33,397 bases of DNA, taken from NCBI RefSeq assembly GCF_011044975.1, contig NZ_JAAKZV010000070.1, positions 1 through 33,397 on the forward strand. The letters run 5' to 3'. Below the pieces are notes generated by a model that made no database searches, was not told the DNA's origin, and saw only the letters and a program-made list of their open reading frames with translations. Of this stretch, positions 1-8,120 are shown one piece after another. This DNA comes from Streptomyces coryli. Lineage in GTDB: Bacteria > Actinomycetota > Actinomycetes > Streptomycetales > Streptomycetaceae. Position 1 is the first letter of the stretch; each line of letters begins with the position of its first letter. The position numbers and the translations under genes were made by a program.

Positions 1-2
1 AT

Positions 3-1442
3 CTCCCGCAGACCCTCCCGCTCCCCCCGACCGCCACCGTCCAGGACGCCGTCGACCACGCGCTCGCCGACCTGCGCGCGCTGGAGGCGGAGCTGCGGCG
101 GGCGGAGGAGGCGCTCGGCGCGGACGCCTCGCCGGCGGCGCTGGCCGCGTATGCCGCGCTCCTCGAGCACTACGAGGCCCGCGGCGGCTACGACGCCGAC
201 CACCGCGTCGACATCGCCCTGCACCACCTCGGCCTGCCCGGCCTGGTCAAGCGAGCAGGGGCCCGCGACCGCACGCTCGGCACCCTCTCCGGCGGCGAGC
301 GCTCCCGCCTCGCCCTGGCCGCCGTCCTTGCGGGCCGGCCCGAGCTGCTGCTGCTCGACGAGCCGACGAACGACCTCGATGACCAGGCCGTCGAGTGGCT
401 GGAGGAGCAGCTGCGCGCGCACCGCGGCACGGTCCTCGCGGTCACCCACGACCGCGTCTTCCTGCGGCGTCTGACCGACACGGTGCTGGAGTCGGAGGCG
501 GGAAAGGTGACGCGTTACGGCGACGGCTACGCCGGCTACCGCACCGCCAAGGCCGCCGAGCGCGCCCGCCGGCTCCAGGAGTACGCGGACTGGCGCGCCG
601 AACTCGCCCGCAACGAGCGGCTCGCCGCCACCCACGCCGTCAGCCTCGGCGCCATCCCGCGCAAGACGACCCTGGACAGCTTCGGCCACGGCGCCTTCCG
701 CGCCCGCAGCCGCGCGCACGGCGCCATGTCCCGTATCCGCAACGCCCGCGAACGCGTCGAGCGGCTGACGGCCAACCCGGTGGCCCCGCCGCCGGAGCCG
801 CTCGCCTTCACCGCGCACATCGGGACGGCCGAGGACGACCGCGCCACACCCGCGGACGCCCGCGCCGAACCCGCCGTCGAGCTGTCGGACATCCGCGTAG
901 GAGACCGCCTCCACCTGGACTCCCTCGCCCTCTCCCCCACCGGCCGCCTCCTGGTCACCGGCCCGAACGGCGCCGGCAAGACCACCCTCCTCCGCCTCCT
1001 CGCCGGCGAGCTGCGCCCCGACGCGGGCGAGGTCCGGGTCGCGGGCCGGGTCGGCCACCTGCGCCAGCAGGAGACGCCGTGGCCGCCGGGCCTGACGGTC
1101 CTGGAGGCCTTCGCCCAGGGCCGCACCGGCACCCGCGACGAGCAGGCAGACGCCCTCCTCGCGCTCGGCCTCTTCCACCCGGCGGAGCTGCGGCTACGCG
1201 TCCGCGAGCTGTCGTACGGCCAGCGCCGCCGCATCGACGTGGCCCGACTGGTCACCGAACCCGCCGACCTGCTGCTGCTCGACGAGCCGACGAACCACCT
1301 CGCACCCGCGCTGGTGGAGGAGCTGGAGGAGGCCCTCACCAACTACCCCGGGGCGGTGGTGCTGGTGACCCACGACCGGGCGCTGCGGGCGCGCTTCGAG
1401 GGGGCGCGGCTGGCGCTGGAGGGAGGCGGGGTCAGGGTGTGA
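3..1442 (+). CDS. ABC-F family ATPase, 5' end missing
   Basis: The 3' part (479 codons) of a soluble tandem-ATPase ABC protein with no membrane segments, the hallmark of the ABC-F class that acts on ribosomes. The first Walker A lies outside the window. Visible in NBD1: signature LSGGE (residues 95-99 of the fragment), Walker B ending D119-E120, and H149 in THDR. After a roughly 170-residue stretch rich in Arg and Glu (the interdomain linker) comes NBD2: Walker A GPNGAGKTT (320-328), a variant signature LSYGQ (403-407), Walker B D427-E428 and H457. The long linker and two-domain layout resemble the antibiotic-protection ABC-F proteins of Streptomyces (TlrC/OleB type), but resistance is an inference. 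It converges on an APH-like kinase with only 3 bp between stops. Confidence 0.9.
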   Translation, partial: LPQTLPLPPTATVQDAVDHALADLRALEAELRRAEEALGADASPAALAAYAALLEHYEARGGYDADHRVDIALHHLGLPGLVKRAGARDRTLGTLSGGERSRLALAAVLAGRPELLLLDEPTNDLDDQAVEWLEEQLRAHRGTVLAVTHDRVFLRRLTDTVLESEAGKVTRYGDGYAGYRTAKAAERARRLQEYADWRAELARNERLAATHAVSLGAIPRKTTLDSFGHGAFRARSRAHGAMSRIRNARERVERLTANPVAPPPEPLAFTAHIGTAEDDRATPADARAEPAVELSDIRVGDRLHLDSLALSPTGRLLVTGPNGAGKTTLLRLLAGELRPDAGEVRVAGRVGHLRQQETPWPPGLTVLEAFAQGRTGTRDEQADALLALGLFHPAELRLRVRELSYGQRRRIDVARLVTEPADLLLLDEPTNHLAPALVEELEEALTNYPGAVVLVTHDRALRARFEGARLALEGGGVRV

Positions 1443-1445
1443 CGG

Positions 1446-2327
1446 TCAGGGAGCGAGGGTCTGCCCGATCACGTGCTCCGCGATCGTCGCCATCCAGTCG
1501 TTGCGGCCGCCCCGGTAGTACGACAGCTCCGGCAGCGCGATCGCCAGGGCGAGGCCGCGGGAGCGGGTCCAGGTGGCGTCGTCGGCACCGAGGGCGCGGC
1601 GGAAGCGGTCGCGGGCGGGGCCGGTGAGCAGGCTCCACGCCACCGTCATGTCGGAGGCGGTGTCGGCGATCCCGGCCGTACCGAAGTCGATCACGGCGGA
1701 CAGCCGGCCGTCCTCCGCCAGGAGATTGCCCGGCTGCAGGTCGGCGTGCGCCCAGACGCCCGGGCCCGTATAGGACGGCGCGGCGAGGGCGGTCTCCCAG
1801 ACGGCGGTGGCGGCATCCGCGTCGATGACGCCCTCCAGGTCGGCGATGGCCTTGCGTACGCCCTCGTCCAGCTCCGCGAGCGGCCCGCCGCGATACGCCC
1901 GCGGCGCCCCGGCGATGTCGGTGCGCCGCAGCGCGGTGATGAAGGCGGCCAGGTCGTCCGCGAGCTGCTCCCGGTCCACCGAACTGTCCAGGCCGATCGG
2001 CGCGCCCGGCAGCCAGCGCTGCACCGACCACGCCCACGGATAGCCCTCCGCGGGCTCCCCCACCGCCAGCGGTACGGGGATCTCCACCGGCACCGGCGCG
2101 AGCCCCGCCAGCAGCCGGGCCTCGGCGGCCACGTCCTCCTCCTGCAGCGGCATCCGGACGGCGAGGTCGTCGCCGAGGCGGAAGATGGCGTTCACGGTGC
2201 CCTGCGAGGCGAACCGCTCGACCGGCAACCCGGCCCACCGCGGGAACTGCACGGCCAGCAGCCGCCGTACCAGCGCGACATCGATATCCACCGGCACAGG
2301 GAAGCGGCCGGCGGAGCGGCGCGTCAA
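1446..2327 (-). CDS. APH-fold phosphotransferase (aminoglycoside phosphotransferase family)
   Basis: A 293-residue protein of the APH/choline-kinase fold. The catalytic loop is HADLQPGN (194-201, catalytic D196), and the metal-binding IDFG is at 213-216 followed by the usual D-rich helix. The N-terminal lobe carries the nucleotide-loop region SQGTVNAIFRL and an AVRMP segment with Arg where many kinases have Lys. The TTG at 2327 is the longest start; in-frame GTG codons about 10-12 residues later are alternatives, and none has a clear ribosome site. It follows the lipoprotein gene by 7 bp, so the two are probably co-transcribed. Many actinobacterial members phosphorylate small molecules other than drugs, so the substrate is unknown; its position beside an ABC-F gene only makes antibiotic modification possible. 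Confidence 0.85.
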   Translation of the reverse strand: MTRRSAGRFPVPVDIDVALVRRLLAVQFPRWAGLPVERFASQGTVNAIFRLGDDLAVRMPLQEEDVAAEARLLAGLAPVPVEIPVPLAVGEPAEGYPWAWSVQRWLPGAPIGLDSSVDREQLADDLAAFITALRRTDIAGAPRAYRGGPLAELDEGVRKAIADLEGVIDADAATAVWETALAAPSYTGPGVWAHADLQPGNLLAEDGRLSAVIDFGTAGIADTASDMTVAWSLLTGPARDRFRRALGADDATWTRSRGLALAIALPELSYYRGGRNDWMATIAEHVIGQTLAP

Positions 2328-2334
2328 GGGAGAT

Positions 2335-2772
2335 TCACGGGGCCGGCGCGGTCTCCGGCGGCGGCGTCCTGGTCGGCGTAGGGGTGGGCGTGGGCGACGG
2401 CGGCCGGGTCGGGGTGGGGCGCGGGGTGCTCTTCGTCGGCCGCGGCGTGCTGGGCGTCGGCGAGGCGGCGGTCGGCGGCCTGGGCCGGCTGTGCGACGGC
2501 TTCGCGTCGGCGGATGTGCGCGTGGGTGAGGGCCGGTCCGTCGAGGGCGTGGGGCGCGGCGACGGCGACCGGCGCGGCTTCACCGACGCGCTGCCCGCGC
2601 TGTGCCCGTCCGGCTCGGCCGCGCTCCGCTTGCCGTCGCCGCCCGGCGCCACCGTCCGCTCGTGATCACCGGACCCGGACACGGACACGCAGCCGCTGAG
2701 CGCGAAGGCGACCAGGACAACGACAGCGGATTCGCCGCGTCGTCGACAGCTGCGGCGCTTCACGATGTGCAT
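2335..2772 (-). CDS. Pro/Thr/Ser-rich lipoprotein
   Basis: A 145-residue predicted lipoprotein. A basic N-terminus (KRR, RRR) leads into a hydrophobic stretch and a lipobox LSGC, with the lipidated Cys at 28. The rest is low-complexity, dominated by PTP/PSP/TRP repeats, with no folded domain visible. It would be an extended spacer anchored outside the membrane. The start ATG has a strong GGAGGGGG site six bases upstream. It precedes the APH-like gene by 7 bp on the same strand. Function unknown; composition of this kind evolves fast and gives little homology signal. Confidence 0.75.
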   Translation of the reverse strand: MHIVKRRSCRRRGESAVVVLVAFALSGCVSVSGSGDHERTVAPGGDGKRSAAEPDGHSAGSASVKPRRSPSPRPTPSTDRPSPTRTSADAKPSHSRPRPPTAASPTPSTPRPTKSTPRPTPTRPPSPTPTPTPTRTPPPETAPAP

Positions 2773-2837
2773 GGCGGGCCCCCTCCGGGCGAACCGAGCG
2801 AGTTACGCACGGCTCAACTCCCTCGGCGGGCAGAAGG

Positions 2838-3188
2838 TCACCCGTAGCCGAGCGCGTGCAGCCGCTCGTCGTCGATGCCGAAGTGGTGGGCGATCTCGTG
2901 CACCACCGTGACCTCGGTCTCCTCCACCACTTCGTCGCGCGACGCGCACATCCGCAGCGTCGGCCCGCGGTAGATGGTGATCCGGTCGGGCAGCACGCCC
3001 GCGTACCACTCCCCGCGCTCGGTCAGCGGCGTGCCCTCGTACAGCCCGAGCAGCTCGGGATCGTCCGCGGGCGGCTCGTCCTCCACGAACACCGCGACGT
3101 TGTCCATCAGGCGCGTCAGCTCCGCCGGAATCCGGTCGAGCGCGACCGCCACCAGCTCCTCGAACTCCTCAACCGTCATCTCCAGCAC
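2838..3188 (-). CDS. Minimal zinc metallopeptidase-like protein (HExxH, zincin family)
   Basis: A 116-residue protein that is mostly one small zincin domain. It ends with HEIAHHFGIDD (zinc motif HEIAH, 97-101) a few residues before the C-terminus, as in the short actinobacterial 'metallopeptidase family' proteins (Pfam Possibl_zincin type). The usual body is present: FEELV..ALD.IP, LMDNVAVFVEDEP and LGLYEGTPLTERGEWY. I chose the GTG at 3186-3188 because AAGGAG lies nine bases upstream (3198-3203); ATG starts further upstream would extend the protein into sequence that does not look like the family, and the ATG three codons downstream is too far from that site. No signal peptide, so it is cytoplasmic. 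Physiological substrate unknown. Confidence 0.85.
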   Translation of the reverse strand: MLEMTVEEFEELVAVALDRIPAELTRLMDNVAVFVEDEPPADDPELLGLYEGTPLTERGEWYAGVLPDRITIYRGPTLRMCASRDEVVEETEVTVVHEIAHHFGIDDERLHALGYG

Positions 3189-3197
3189 AAGCCCATT

Positions 3198-3203
3198 CTC
3201 CTT
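3198..3203 (-). promoter_or_regulatory. Ribosome binding site fixing the metallopeptidase start
   Basis: AAGGAG on the minus strand, nine bases before the GTG at 3188. It decides the short 116-residue form over a 147-residue reading from an ATG at 3281. Confidence 0.6.
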
Positions 3204-3258
3204 CAGGTCACCGGCAGCCCGCCGCATGGCGTCCTGCGGGCATGGGCATACGGGCTCC

Positions 3259-4809
3259 ATGCGCGCCGCAGCCGTGCCCACCGCAGCGTGGTCCGGATTG
3301 GTGCGAGGCGTCCGCCGGGCCTACGCCTCGCATCACCCCAGCCCACAGATCTGGCTCACCCACCGCCCGCATCCGTACGCCCGCGTGGTCGGCCTGTGCG
3401 CCGTGACGCTGCTCGGGGCATGGCTCGGGCTGCTGGTCGTCGGCAGCGTGAACACCTCCGTCGGGCCGATGGACACCCGGATGACGCTGCGCCCTTCACT
3501 CACCGGCGGCACGAAGATCAATGTCTCGCCGCTCGGCGCGCTGGAGCTCTCCAGCCACCACGCCCCGATCCGCCTCGACGTGGACGTCGACCAGCTCGAC
3601 CCGGCCCGCTCCCAGGACCTGGTCAAGCACCCGGACCGGATCGCGGGGCTCGAGGACGAGGTCACCTCCGACATCAAGCGCTCCACCCTCGACCTCGGCG
3701 CCCGCTCCGCCGTCGCGGTCGTCGCCGGCGCCACCGCGCTCGGCATGGCGGTCTACCGCACCCCGCGCCGCGCGCTCACCGCCGGCGGCCTGGCGCTCGC
3801 GCTGCTGGCCGTCTCGGGCGCGACGGCGTGGGCCACCTGGAACCCCAAGTCCGTACTGGAGCCGAAGTATTCGGGCCTGCTGGCCAGCGCGCCCAGCCTG
3901 GTCGGCGACGCCCGCTCGATCGTCAACGACTTCGACGTCTACGGACAGGAGCTGGCCCGCCTCGTCACCAACGTCACCACGCTCTACAACGCCACCTCGA
4001 ACCTCCCCGCCTTCCAGCCGGACCCGACCATGACCCGGGTGCTGTGGGTCTCCGACCTGCACCTGAACCCGGCGGCCTGGGAGATCATCCGCTCCCTGGT
4101 CAAGCAGTACGACGTGGCGATGGTGATCGACACCGGCGACACGATGGACCACGGCACCGCCGCCGAGAACCGCTACCTCGAACCGATCGGGGACCTGGGC
4201 GTCCCGTACGTCTGGGTGCGCGGCAACCACGACTCGCTCACCACCCAGGCGGGCGTGGCCGAGAAGAAGAACGCCGTCGTGCTCGACAACGGGGAGACGA
4301 AGGACGTGAAGGGGCTGCGGATCGCGGGCATCGGCGACCCGCAGTTCACCCCCGACCGCTCGGTGAAGCCGGCCGGCGACCAGTCGGAGGAGGCGGCCGG
4401 GCGGCGGCTGGCCGCGGGGATCAGAGCCGAGAAGGACGCGGGCAAGGACGTGCACCTCGCGATCGCCCACAACCCCGTCGCCCTGCGGCAGACCGACGGC
4501 CTGGTGCCGCTGGCGCTCGCCGGCCACAAGCACAACCGCCGCCAGTACGAACTGCCCGGCGGCACCCGGCTGATGCTGGAGGGCTCGGCGGGCGGCGGCG
4601 GCCTGCGGGCGCTGGAGCAGGGGGTGCCGGAGAAGGTGACGGCGTCGATCCTCTACCTCGACAAGCAGTCGAAGCTGCTGCAGGCCTGGGACGAGATCAC
4701 CCTGGGCGGCCTCGGCCAGACGAAGGCCGAGGTCAGCCGGCATCTGCCGAAGGAGAACCGGCCGGGGGCGACGCCATCGCCGTCGCTGTCGACGCCCTCC
4801 GGGCCGTAA
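3259..4809 (+). CDS. Membrane-anchored metallophosphoesterase (calcineurin-like)
   Basis: A 516-residue protein. A hydrophobic segment about 35-60 residues in and a second pair of hydrophobic stretches (about residues 155-200) anchor it, and the C-terminal third is a calcineurin-like phosphoesterase. All five metal-binding blocks are present: DLH (D266), DTGD (D291, D294), GNHD (322-325), AHNP (H404) and GHKH (422-425). The catalytic domain is probably on the outer face, since the region between the anchors reads like an extracytoplasmic segment; this is inference. The tail ends in low-complexity PSPSLSTPSGP. The start is uncertain: the ATG at 3259 is used here, and an in-frame GTG at 3301 (VRGVRRAYAS) is a credible shorter start. 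It is divergent from the metallopeptidase gene and converges on alaA with 10 bp between stops. Confidence 0.85.
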   Translation: MRAAAVPTAAWSGLVRGVRRAYASHHPSPQIWLTHRPHPYARVVGLCAVTLLGAWLGLLVVGSVNTSVGPMDTRMTLRPSLTGGTKINVSPLGALELSSHHAPIRLDVDVDQLDPARSQDLVKHPDRIAGLEDEVTSDIKRSTLDLGARSAVAVVAGATALGMAVYRTPRRALTAGGLALALLAVSGATAWATWNPKSVLEPKYSGLLASAPSLVGDARSIVNDFDVYGQELARLVTNVTTLYNATSNLPAFQPDPTMTRVLWVSDLHLNPAAWEIIRSLVKQYDVAMVIDTGDTMDHGTAAENRYLEPIGDLGVPYVWVRGNHDSLTTQAGVAEKKNAVVLDNGETKDVKGLRIAGIGDPQFTPDRSVKPAGDQSEEAAGRRLAAGIRAEKDAGKDVHLAIAHNPVALRQTDGLVPLALAGHKHNRRQYELPGGTRLMLEGSAGGGGLRALEQGVPEKVTASILYLDKQSKLLQAWDEITLGGLGQTKAEVSRHLPKENRPGATPSPSLSTPSGP

Positions 4810-4819
4810 CGGCGCTTCC

Positions 4820-6034
4820 CTAGCTCTGCTTGTAGCTGCTGAGGAAGCGGCCGATCCTGCCGATCGCCGATTCGAGATCATCCGCCCGCGGCAGCGTCAG
4901 GATGCGGAAGTGGTCCGGGCGCGGCCAGCTGAAGCCGGTCCCCTGCACGACCTGGATCTTCTCGCGCAGCAGCAGGTCGAGGACGAACTTCTCGTCGTCG
5001 TGGATGCCGTGCACATCGAGGTCGATCTTCGGGAAGGCGTAGAGCGCGCCCTTCGGCTTGACGCAGGAGATGCCGGGGATCTCGTTGAGCTTCTGCCACG
5101 CCACGTCGCGCTGCTCGTGCAGCCGGCCGCCGGGGAGGACGAGGTCCTTGATGGACTGCCGGCCGCCGAGCGCCGCCTGGATGGCGTACTGGGCGGGGGC
5201 GTTGGGGCACAGCCGCATCGAGGCGAGCATGGTCAGGCCCTCGAGGTAGCTGCGGGCGTGCTGCTTGGGGCCGGTGACGACCAGCCAGCCGCTGCGGAAG
5301 CCCGCCACCCGGTAGGCCTTCGACAGGCCGGAGAAGGTGAGGCAGACCAGGTCGGGGGCGAGGGAGGCGGCGACGTGGTGGACGGCGTCGTCGTAGACGA
5401 TCTTGTCGTAGACCTCGTCGGCGAAGACCAGCAGCTGGTGGCGGCGGGCGAGGTCGAGCATGCCCTCGAGGAGCTCGCGCGGATAGACGGCGCCGGTGGG
5501 GTTGTTCGGGTTGATGATCACGATCGCCTTGGTGCGGTCGGTGATCTTCGAGGCGATGTCGTCGAGGTCGGGGTACCAGTCGGCGTTCTCGTCGCAGACG
5601 TAGTGCACGGCCTTGCCGCCGGCGAGCGTGGTGACGGCCGTCCAGAGCGGGAAGTCAGGCGCCGGTACGAGGATTTCGTCGCCGTCCTCGACCAGGGCCT
5701 GGACGGCCATGGAGACGAGCTCGGAGACACCGTTGCCGAGGAAGATGTCGTCGGGGCGGACGTCCGGGAGGCCGCGGTCCTGGTAGTGCGCGGCGACGGC
5801 GCGGCGGGCCGGGAGGATGCCGCGGGAGTCGGTGTAGCCGTGCGCCTGCGGCAGCAGCCGGATCATGTCCTGGAGGATCTCTTCGGGGGCCTCGAAGCCG
5901 AAGAGCGCGGGGTTCCCGGTGTTCAGCCGCATGACGCTGTGCCCTGCCGCCTCGAGCGCGTCCGCGTGCTCGATCACCGGGCCGCGGATCTCGTAGCAGA
6001 CCTCGCTCAGCTTGCTCGACTGGCGGAACTCCAT
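4820..6034 (-). CDS. alaA: Alanine aminotransferase (AlaA-type, PLP-dependent)
   Basis: A 404-residue class I/II aminotransferase whose length and sequence closely follow E. coli AlaA, from SSKLSEVCYEIRGPV at the start to PRPDHFRILTLPR near the end. Landmarks: GNGVSEL, PDFPLWTA, IINPNNPTG, FADEVYDK and SGLSKAYRVAGFRSGW, with the PLP Schiff-base lysine at K239 and the carboxylate-binding Arg in HFRILTLPR. It interconverts pyruvate and alanine using glutamate in the cytoplasm. The ATG at 6034 is supported by GGGGAGGA six bases upstream; a 28-residue upstream extension has no such site. Divergent from an HxlR-type regulator, with shared operator-like repeats between them, so it may be a target of that regulator. 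Confidence 0.9.
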   Translation of the reverse strand: MEFRQSSKLSEVCYEIRGPVIEHADALEAAGHSVMRLNTGNPALFGFEAPEEILQDMIRLLPQAHGYTDSRGILPARRAVAAHYQDRGLPDVRPDDIFLGNGVSELVSMAVQALVEDGDEILVPAPDFPLWTAVTTLAGGKAVHYVCDENADWYPDLDDIASKITDRTKAIVIINPNNPTGAVYPRELLEGMLDLARRHQLLVFADEVYDKIVYDDAVHHVAASLAPDLVCLTFSGLSKAYRVAGFRSGWLVVTGPKQHARSYLEGLTMLASMRLCPNAPAQYAIQAALGGRQSIKDLVLPGGRLHEQRDVAWQKLNEIPGISCVKPKGALYAFPKIDLDVHGIHDDEKFVLDLLLREKIQVVQGTGFSWPRPDHFRILTLPRADDLESAIGRIGRFLSSYKQS

Positions 6035-6060
6035 GATCGGTCCTCCCCATTGCGTGGACC

Positions 6061-6094
6061 TTGGTTCTACCAAGCCCGTGCTTGGAAAGTCCAA
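6061..6094. promoter_or_regulatory. Two phased TTGG-N5-CCAA operator sites
   Basis: TTGG-N5-CCAA occurs at 6061-6073 and again at 6082-6094, a centre-to-centre distance of 21 bp (two helical turns). Between them CCAAGC-CCGT-GCTTGG (6070-6085) is a perfect inverted repeat linking inner half-sites. The downstream site covers the putative -35 of the HxlR gene and the block sits just upstream of alaA, so it is a candidate HxlR binding region controlling both genes. Confidence 0.55.
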
Positions 6095-6109
6095 CCGAAT
6101 CGCTATGCT
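6082..6109 (+). promoter_or_regulatory. Candidate leaderless promoter of the HxlR gene
   Basis: TTGGAA (6082-6087), 16-base spacer, TATGCT (6104-6109), placing the transcript start at or next to the ATG at 6117. No ribosome site precedes that ATG, which fits a leaderless message. Confidence 0.45.
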
Positions 6110-6116
6110 GATCCAC

Positions 6117-6752
6117 ATGCCGTCACGAGATCGCCGTCGAAGCTACGACCAGTACTGCGGCATCGCCCGCGCCCTCGACGCCGTCGGCGACCGCTGGTCG
6201 CTGCTCATCGTCCGCGAGCTGCTGGCAGGCCCGCGCCGCTATACGGACCTGCACACCGAGCTCCCGGGCGTCAGCACCGACATGCTCGCCGCCCGGCTGA
6301 AGGACCTGGAGCGCGAGTCCGTGGTGGAACGCCGCAAGCTGCCGCCGCCGGCGAACGCCTCGGTGTACGACCTGACCGAGCGCGGGCGCGAGCTGCTGCC
6401 CGTACTGGATGCGCTGGCGACGTGGGGCGCGCCCGCGCTGGCCGAGCAGCGTCCGACGGATGCCGTACGGGCGCACTGGCTGGCGTTTCCGCTGCGCGAG
6501 CAGCTGCGGGCGGCGCTGGCGGGGGCGGACGGTCCGGACGGCTCGGTCACGGTGAATGTCGAATTCCCGCACCTGCAGGGCGCCTTCCACATCCGGCTCG
6601 GGGAAGCGGGCCCGCCGTACGGCGACGGCCTCGTGGCGGACCCGGACGCGGTACTGCACGTGGACGAAGACGCGGGCGGCCTGATCGCCTCCGGCAAGCT
6701 GACGGCGGATATCCTCGAACCTCGCAAGTCACCTGCACGGGAGGTTTCGTGA
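6117..6752 (+). CDS. HxlR-family transcriptional regulator with C-terminal SCP2-like domain
   Basis: A 211-residue DNA-binding protein. Residues about 8-100 are a winged helix of the HxlR (MarR-related) type: the N-terminal Cys in YDQYCGIARALD, GDRWSLLIVRELL, GPRRYTDL, and the recognition region VSTDMLAARLKDLE. The C-terminal half (about 115-205) has the strand-rich look of the SCP2-like sterol-binding domain attached to many actinobacterial HxlR proteins (VTVNVEFPHLQGAF..DAVLHVDEDAGGLIASGKL), suggesting a small hydrophobic effector; that part is inference. The ATG at 6117 fits a leaderless transcript; an in-frame ATG at 6105 is the alternative. Its stop overlaps the GTG of the next gene (GTGA), so the two are translated together. 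It probably represses itself and alaA through the repeats at 6061-6094. Confidence 0.85.
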   Translation: MPSRDRRRSYDQYCGIARALDAVGDRWSLLIVRELLAGPRRYTDLHTELPGVSTDMLAARLKDLERESVVERRKLPPPANASVYDLTERGRELLPVLDALATWGAPALAEQRPTDAVRAHWLAFPLREQLRAALAGADGPDGSVTVNVEFPHLQGAFHIRLGEAGPPYGDGLVADPDAVLHVDEDAGGLIASGKLTADILEPRKSPAREVS

Positions 6753-8008
6753 CAATCGCTGCTGCTGATCCGGTCGTGGATGAGGCCGTCGTACGGGACG
6801 CCGAGGACTTCGGCGCGTACGCGAAGACGGGCGGCTGGGCCTTCGGGCTGAAGGTCGCGCGCAGCGTGCAGCCCGGCGGCGGGGCGGCCGCGGGCGATCA
6901 GGAGAGCGGGTCGCGGAAGGTCTCGGCGAAGGAGTTCGCGCGGATCGCCGGCTGCTCGCCCGAGCGGGTGCTGCGCTATTGGCGGGCCTGGGACCGGGCG
7001 GCGGACGACGGCCTGGTGCCGGTCTTCGAGCAGCTGACCCCGGGGGTGGCGGTGGACCTCCCCGACGCCGACGTCTGGCTGTCGTACTACACCTCCCGCT
7101 CCTCCGGCGACTCCCCGCGCGGCCACGCGATCGCCGCGGTCGCGGAGGCGGAGGGCATCCGCCCGACGAAGGCCCTCGAGGTCGCCGAGAACCCGACGGC
7201 GCTGCGCGCCGCGATCCTCGCCGACCCGGGTACGGCCCAGGCCGCCCGGCACGCGCTGATGGACCGCCTCGAGGACGACCCCAGCCTGCGCCAGGAGCTG
7301 GCCCGCGACATCGCGCACGCCGAGGAGCTGAAGAAGGCGGTCGGCGCCGAGTCCAAGACGGCGGGCCAGGTGGACTACGTCCGCCAGGTCATCGACAGCG
7401 GCGAGGTCAAGACCGCGAGCGGCCAGAAGATCCCGGCCCCCGAGGCGGTGGTGGCGGAGGCCCGCCAGCACCTCTCGCTGATCGAGGACGTCGACGACGC
7501 GGAGGCCGGCGAGTACGCGGACGACGCCCACAAGGCCCTCCAGGCCCTGGTCGCCGAAACGGTCGAGGCCGACCCGCAGCTGCGCGCCCACGAGCGCCGC
7601 GCCCGCTTCCAGTCCAAGGTCGCGAAGGCGGCGAAGGCCTTCGAGGAGCTGACGCTGGACGACGCGGCGGAGGTCTACGAGGAAGAGATGCTCGAGCAGC
7701 TGGAGACGCTGCGGGCGGCGATCACGGCGTGCATTGAGGAGCTGCGGGGGGTGGCGCCGGCCGCGGCCGCGGCTGCGGAGGCGGCTGTCGCGGCGGAGCC
7801 GACCGCCGCGGCCGAGCCCGAGCCCGCGGCAGTCCCGGAGACCGAGCCGGCGCCCGGGCCCGTACCGGCGCAGGCGCAGCAGGAGCGCGAGCCGGAGGCC
7901 GGATCCGTATCCGAGGCCGTGCCCGGGTCCGTGTCCGAGTCCGCGCCTACGCCCGTGCCCGACGAAGACGGCTACTGGACCCCGGACGCGGCCGCCACCA
8001 CCGCCTGA
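6749..8008 (+). CDS. Conserved hypothetical protein with HTH-like segment and Ala/Pro/Glu tail
   Basis: A 419-residue protein of unknown function, of a kind I associate with Streptomyces genomes. The start GTG overlaps the stop of the HxlR gene (GTGA) and has GGGAGG five bases upstream, so it is translationally coupled. Residues about 50-80 (VSAKEFARIAGCSPERVLRYWRAWDRA, given here in part) look like a helix-turn-helix, reminiscent of regulators and partition proteins. The middle is highly charged and helical (ELARDIAHAEELKKAV, FQSKVAKAAKAFEEL), with coiled-coil character. The last roughly 95 residues are a low-complexity Ala/Pro/Glu tail ending GYWTPD. No membrane segments or signal. A nucleoid- or DNA-associated role is possible but unproven; a rho-independent terminator follows directly. 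Confidence 0.75.
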   Translation: MTIAAADPVVDEAVVRDAEDFGAYAKTGGWAFGLKVARSVQPGGGAAAGDQESGSRKVSAKEFARIAGCSPERVLRYWRAWDRAADDGLVPVFEQLTPGVAVDLPDADVWLSYYTSRSSGDSPRGHAIAAVAEAEGIRPTKALEVAENPTALRAAILADPGTAQAARHALMDRLEDDPSLRQELARDIAHAEELKKAVGAESKTAGQVDYVRQVIDSGEVKTASGQKIPAPEAVVAEARQHLSLIEDVDDAEAGEYADDAHKALQALVAETVEADPQLRAHERRARFQSKVAKAAKAFEELTLDDAAEVYEEEMLEQLETLRAAITACIEELRGVAPAAAAAAEAAVAAEPTAAAEPEPAAVPETEPAPGPVPAQAQQEREPEAGSVSEAVPGSVSESAPTPVPDEDGYWTPDAAATTA

Positions 8009-8016
8009 CACCCGCC

Positions 8017-8052
8017 GGGGCGGCCCCCGGAATCGTTTTGGCAGGCCGCCCC
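8017..8052 (+). terminator. Terminator after the HxlR/HTH operon
   Basis: Perfect 9-bp GC-only stem GGGGCGGCC (8017-8025) and GGCCGCCCC (8044-8052) around an 18-base loop containing a T run. It starts 8 bases after the stop codon at 8008. Confidence 0.55.
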
Positions 8053-8067
8053 CGCATCACATATGCT
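8038..8067 (+). promoter_or_regulatory. Candidate promoter of tRNA-Glu
   Basis: TTGGCA (8038-8043), 18-base spacer, TATGCT (8062-8067). The expected start is about 45 bases before the tRNA. The -35 lies inside the loop of the preceding terminator hairpin. Confidence 0.5.
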
Positions 8068-8120
8068 TCTCAGGTCCCCGACGTGTCGGCCATCAGCGCC
8101 CGACACCACGGCGGCCATCA

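Noticed and set aside
395-1627. Arg/Pro-rich open frame overlapping the ABC-F gene
   Set aside because: It is a +1-shifted shadow of a motif-rich gene in very GC-rich DNA; composition is extreme and no domain is visible.
4910-6748. Long plus-strand frame opposite alaA running into the HTH protein gene
   Set aside because: The first part is antisense to alaA; only the 3' part, from the GTG at 6749, is real.
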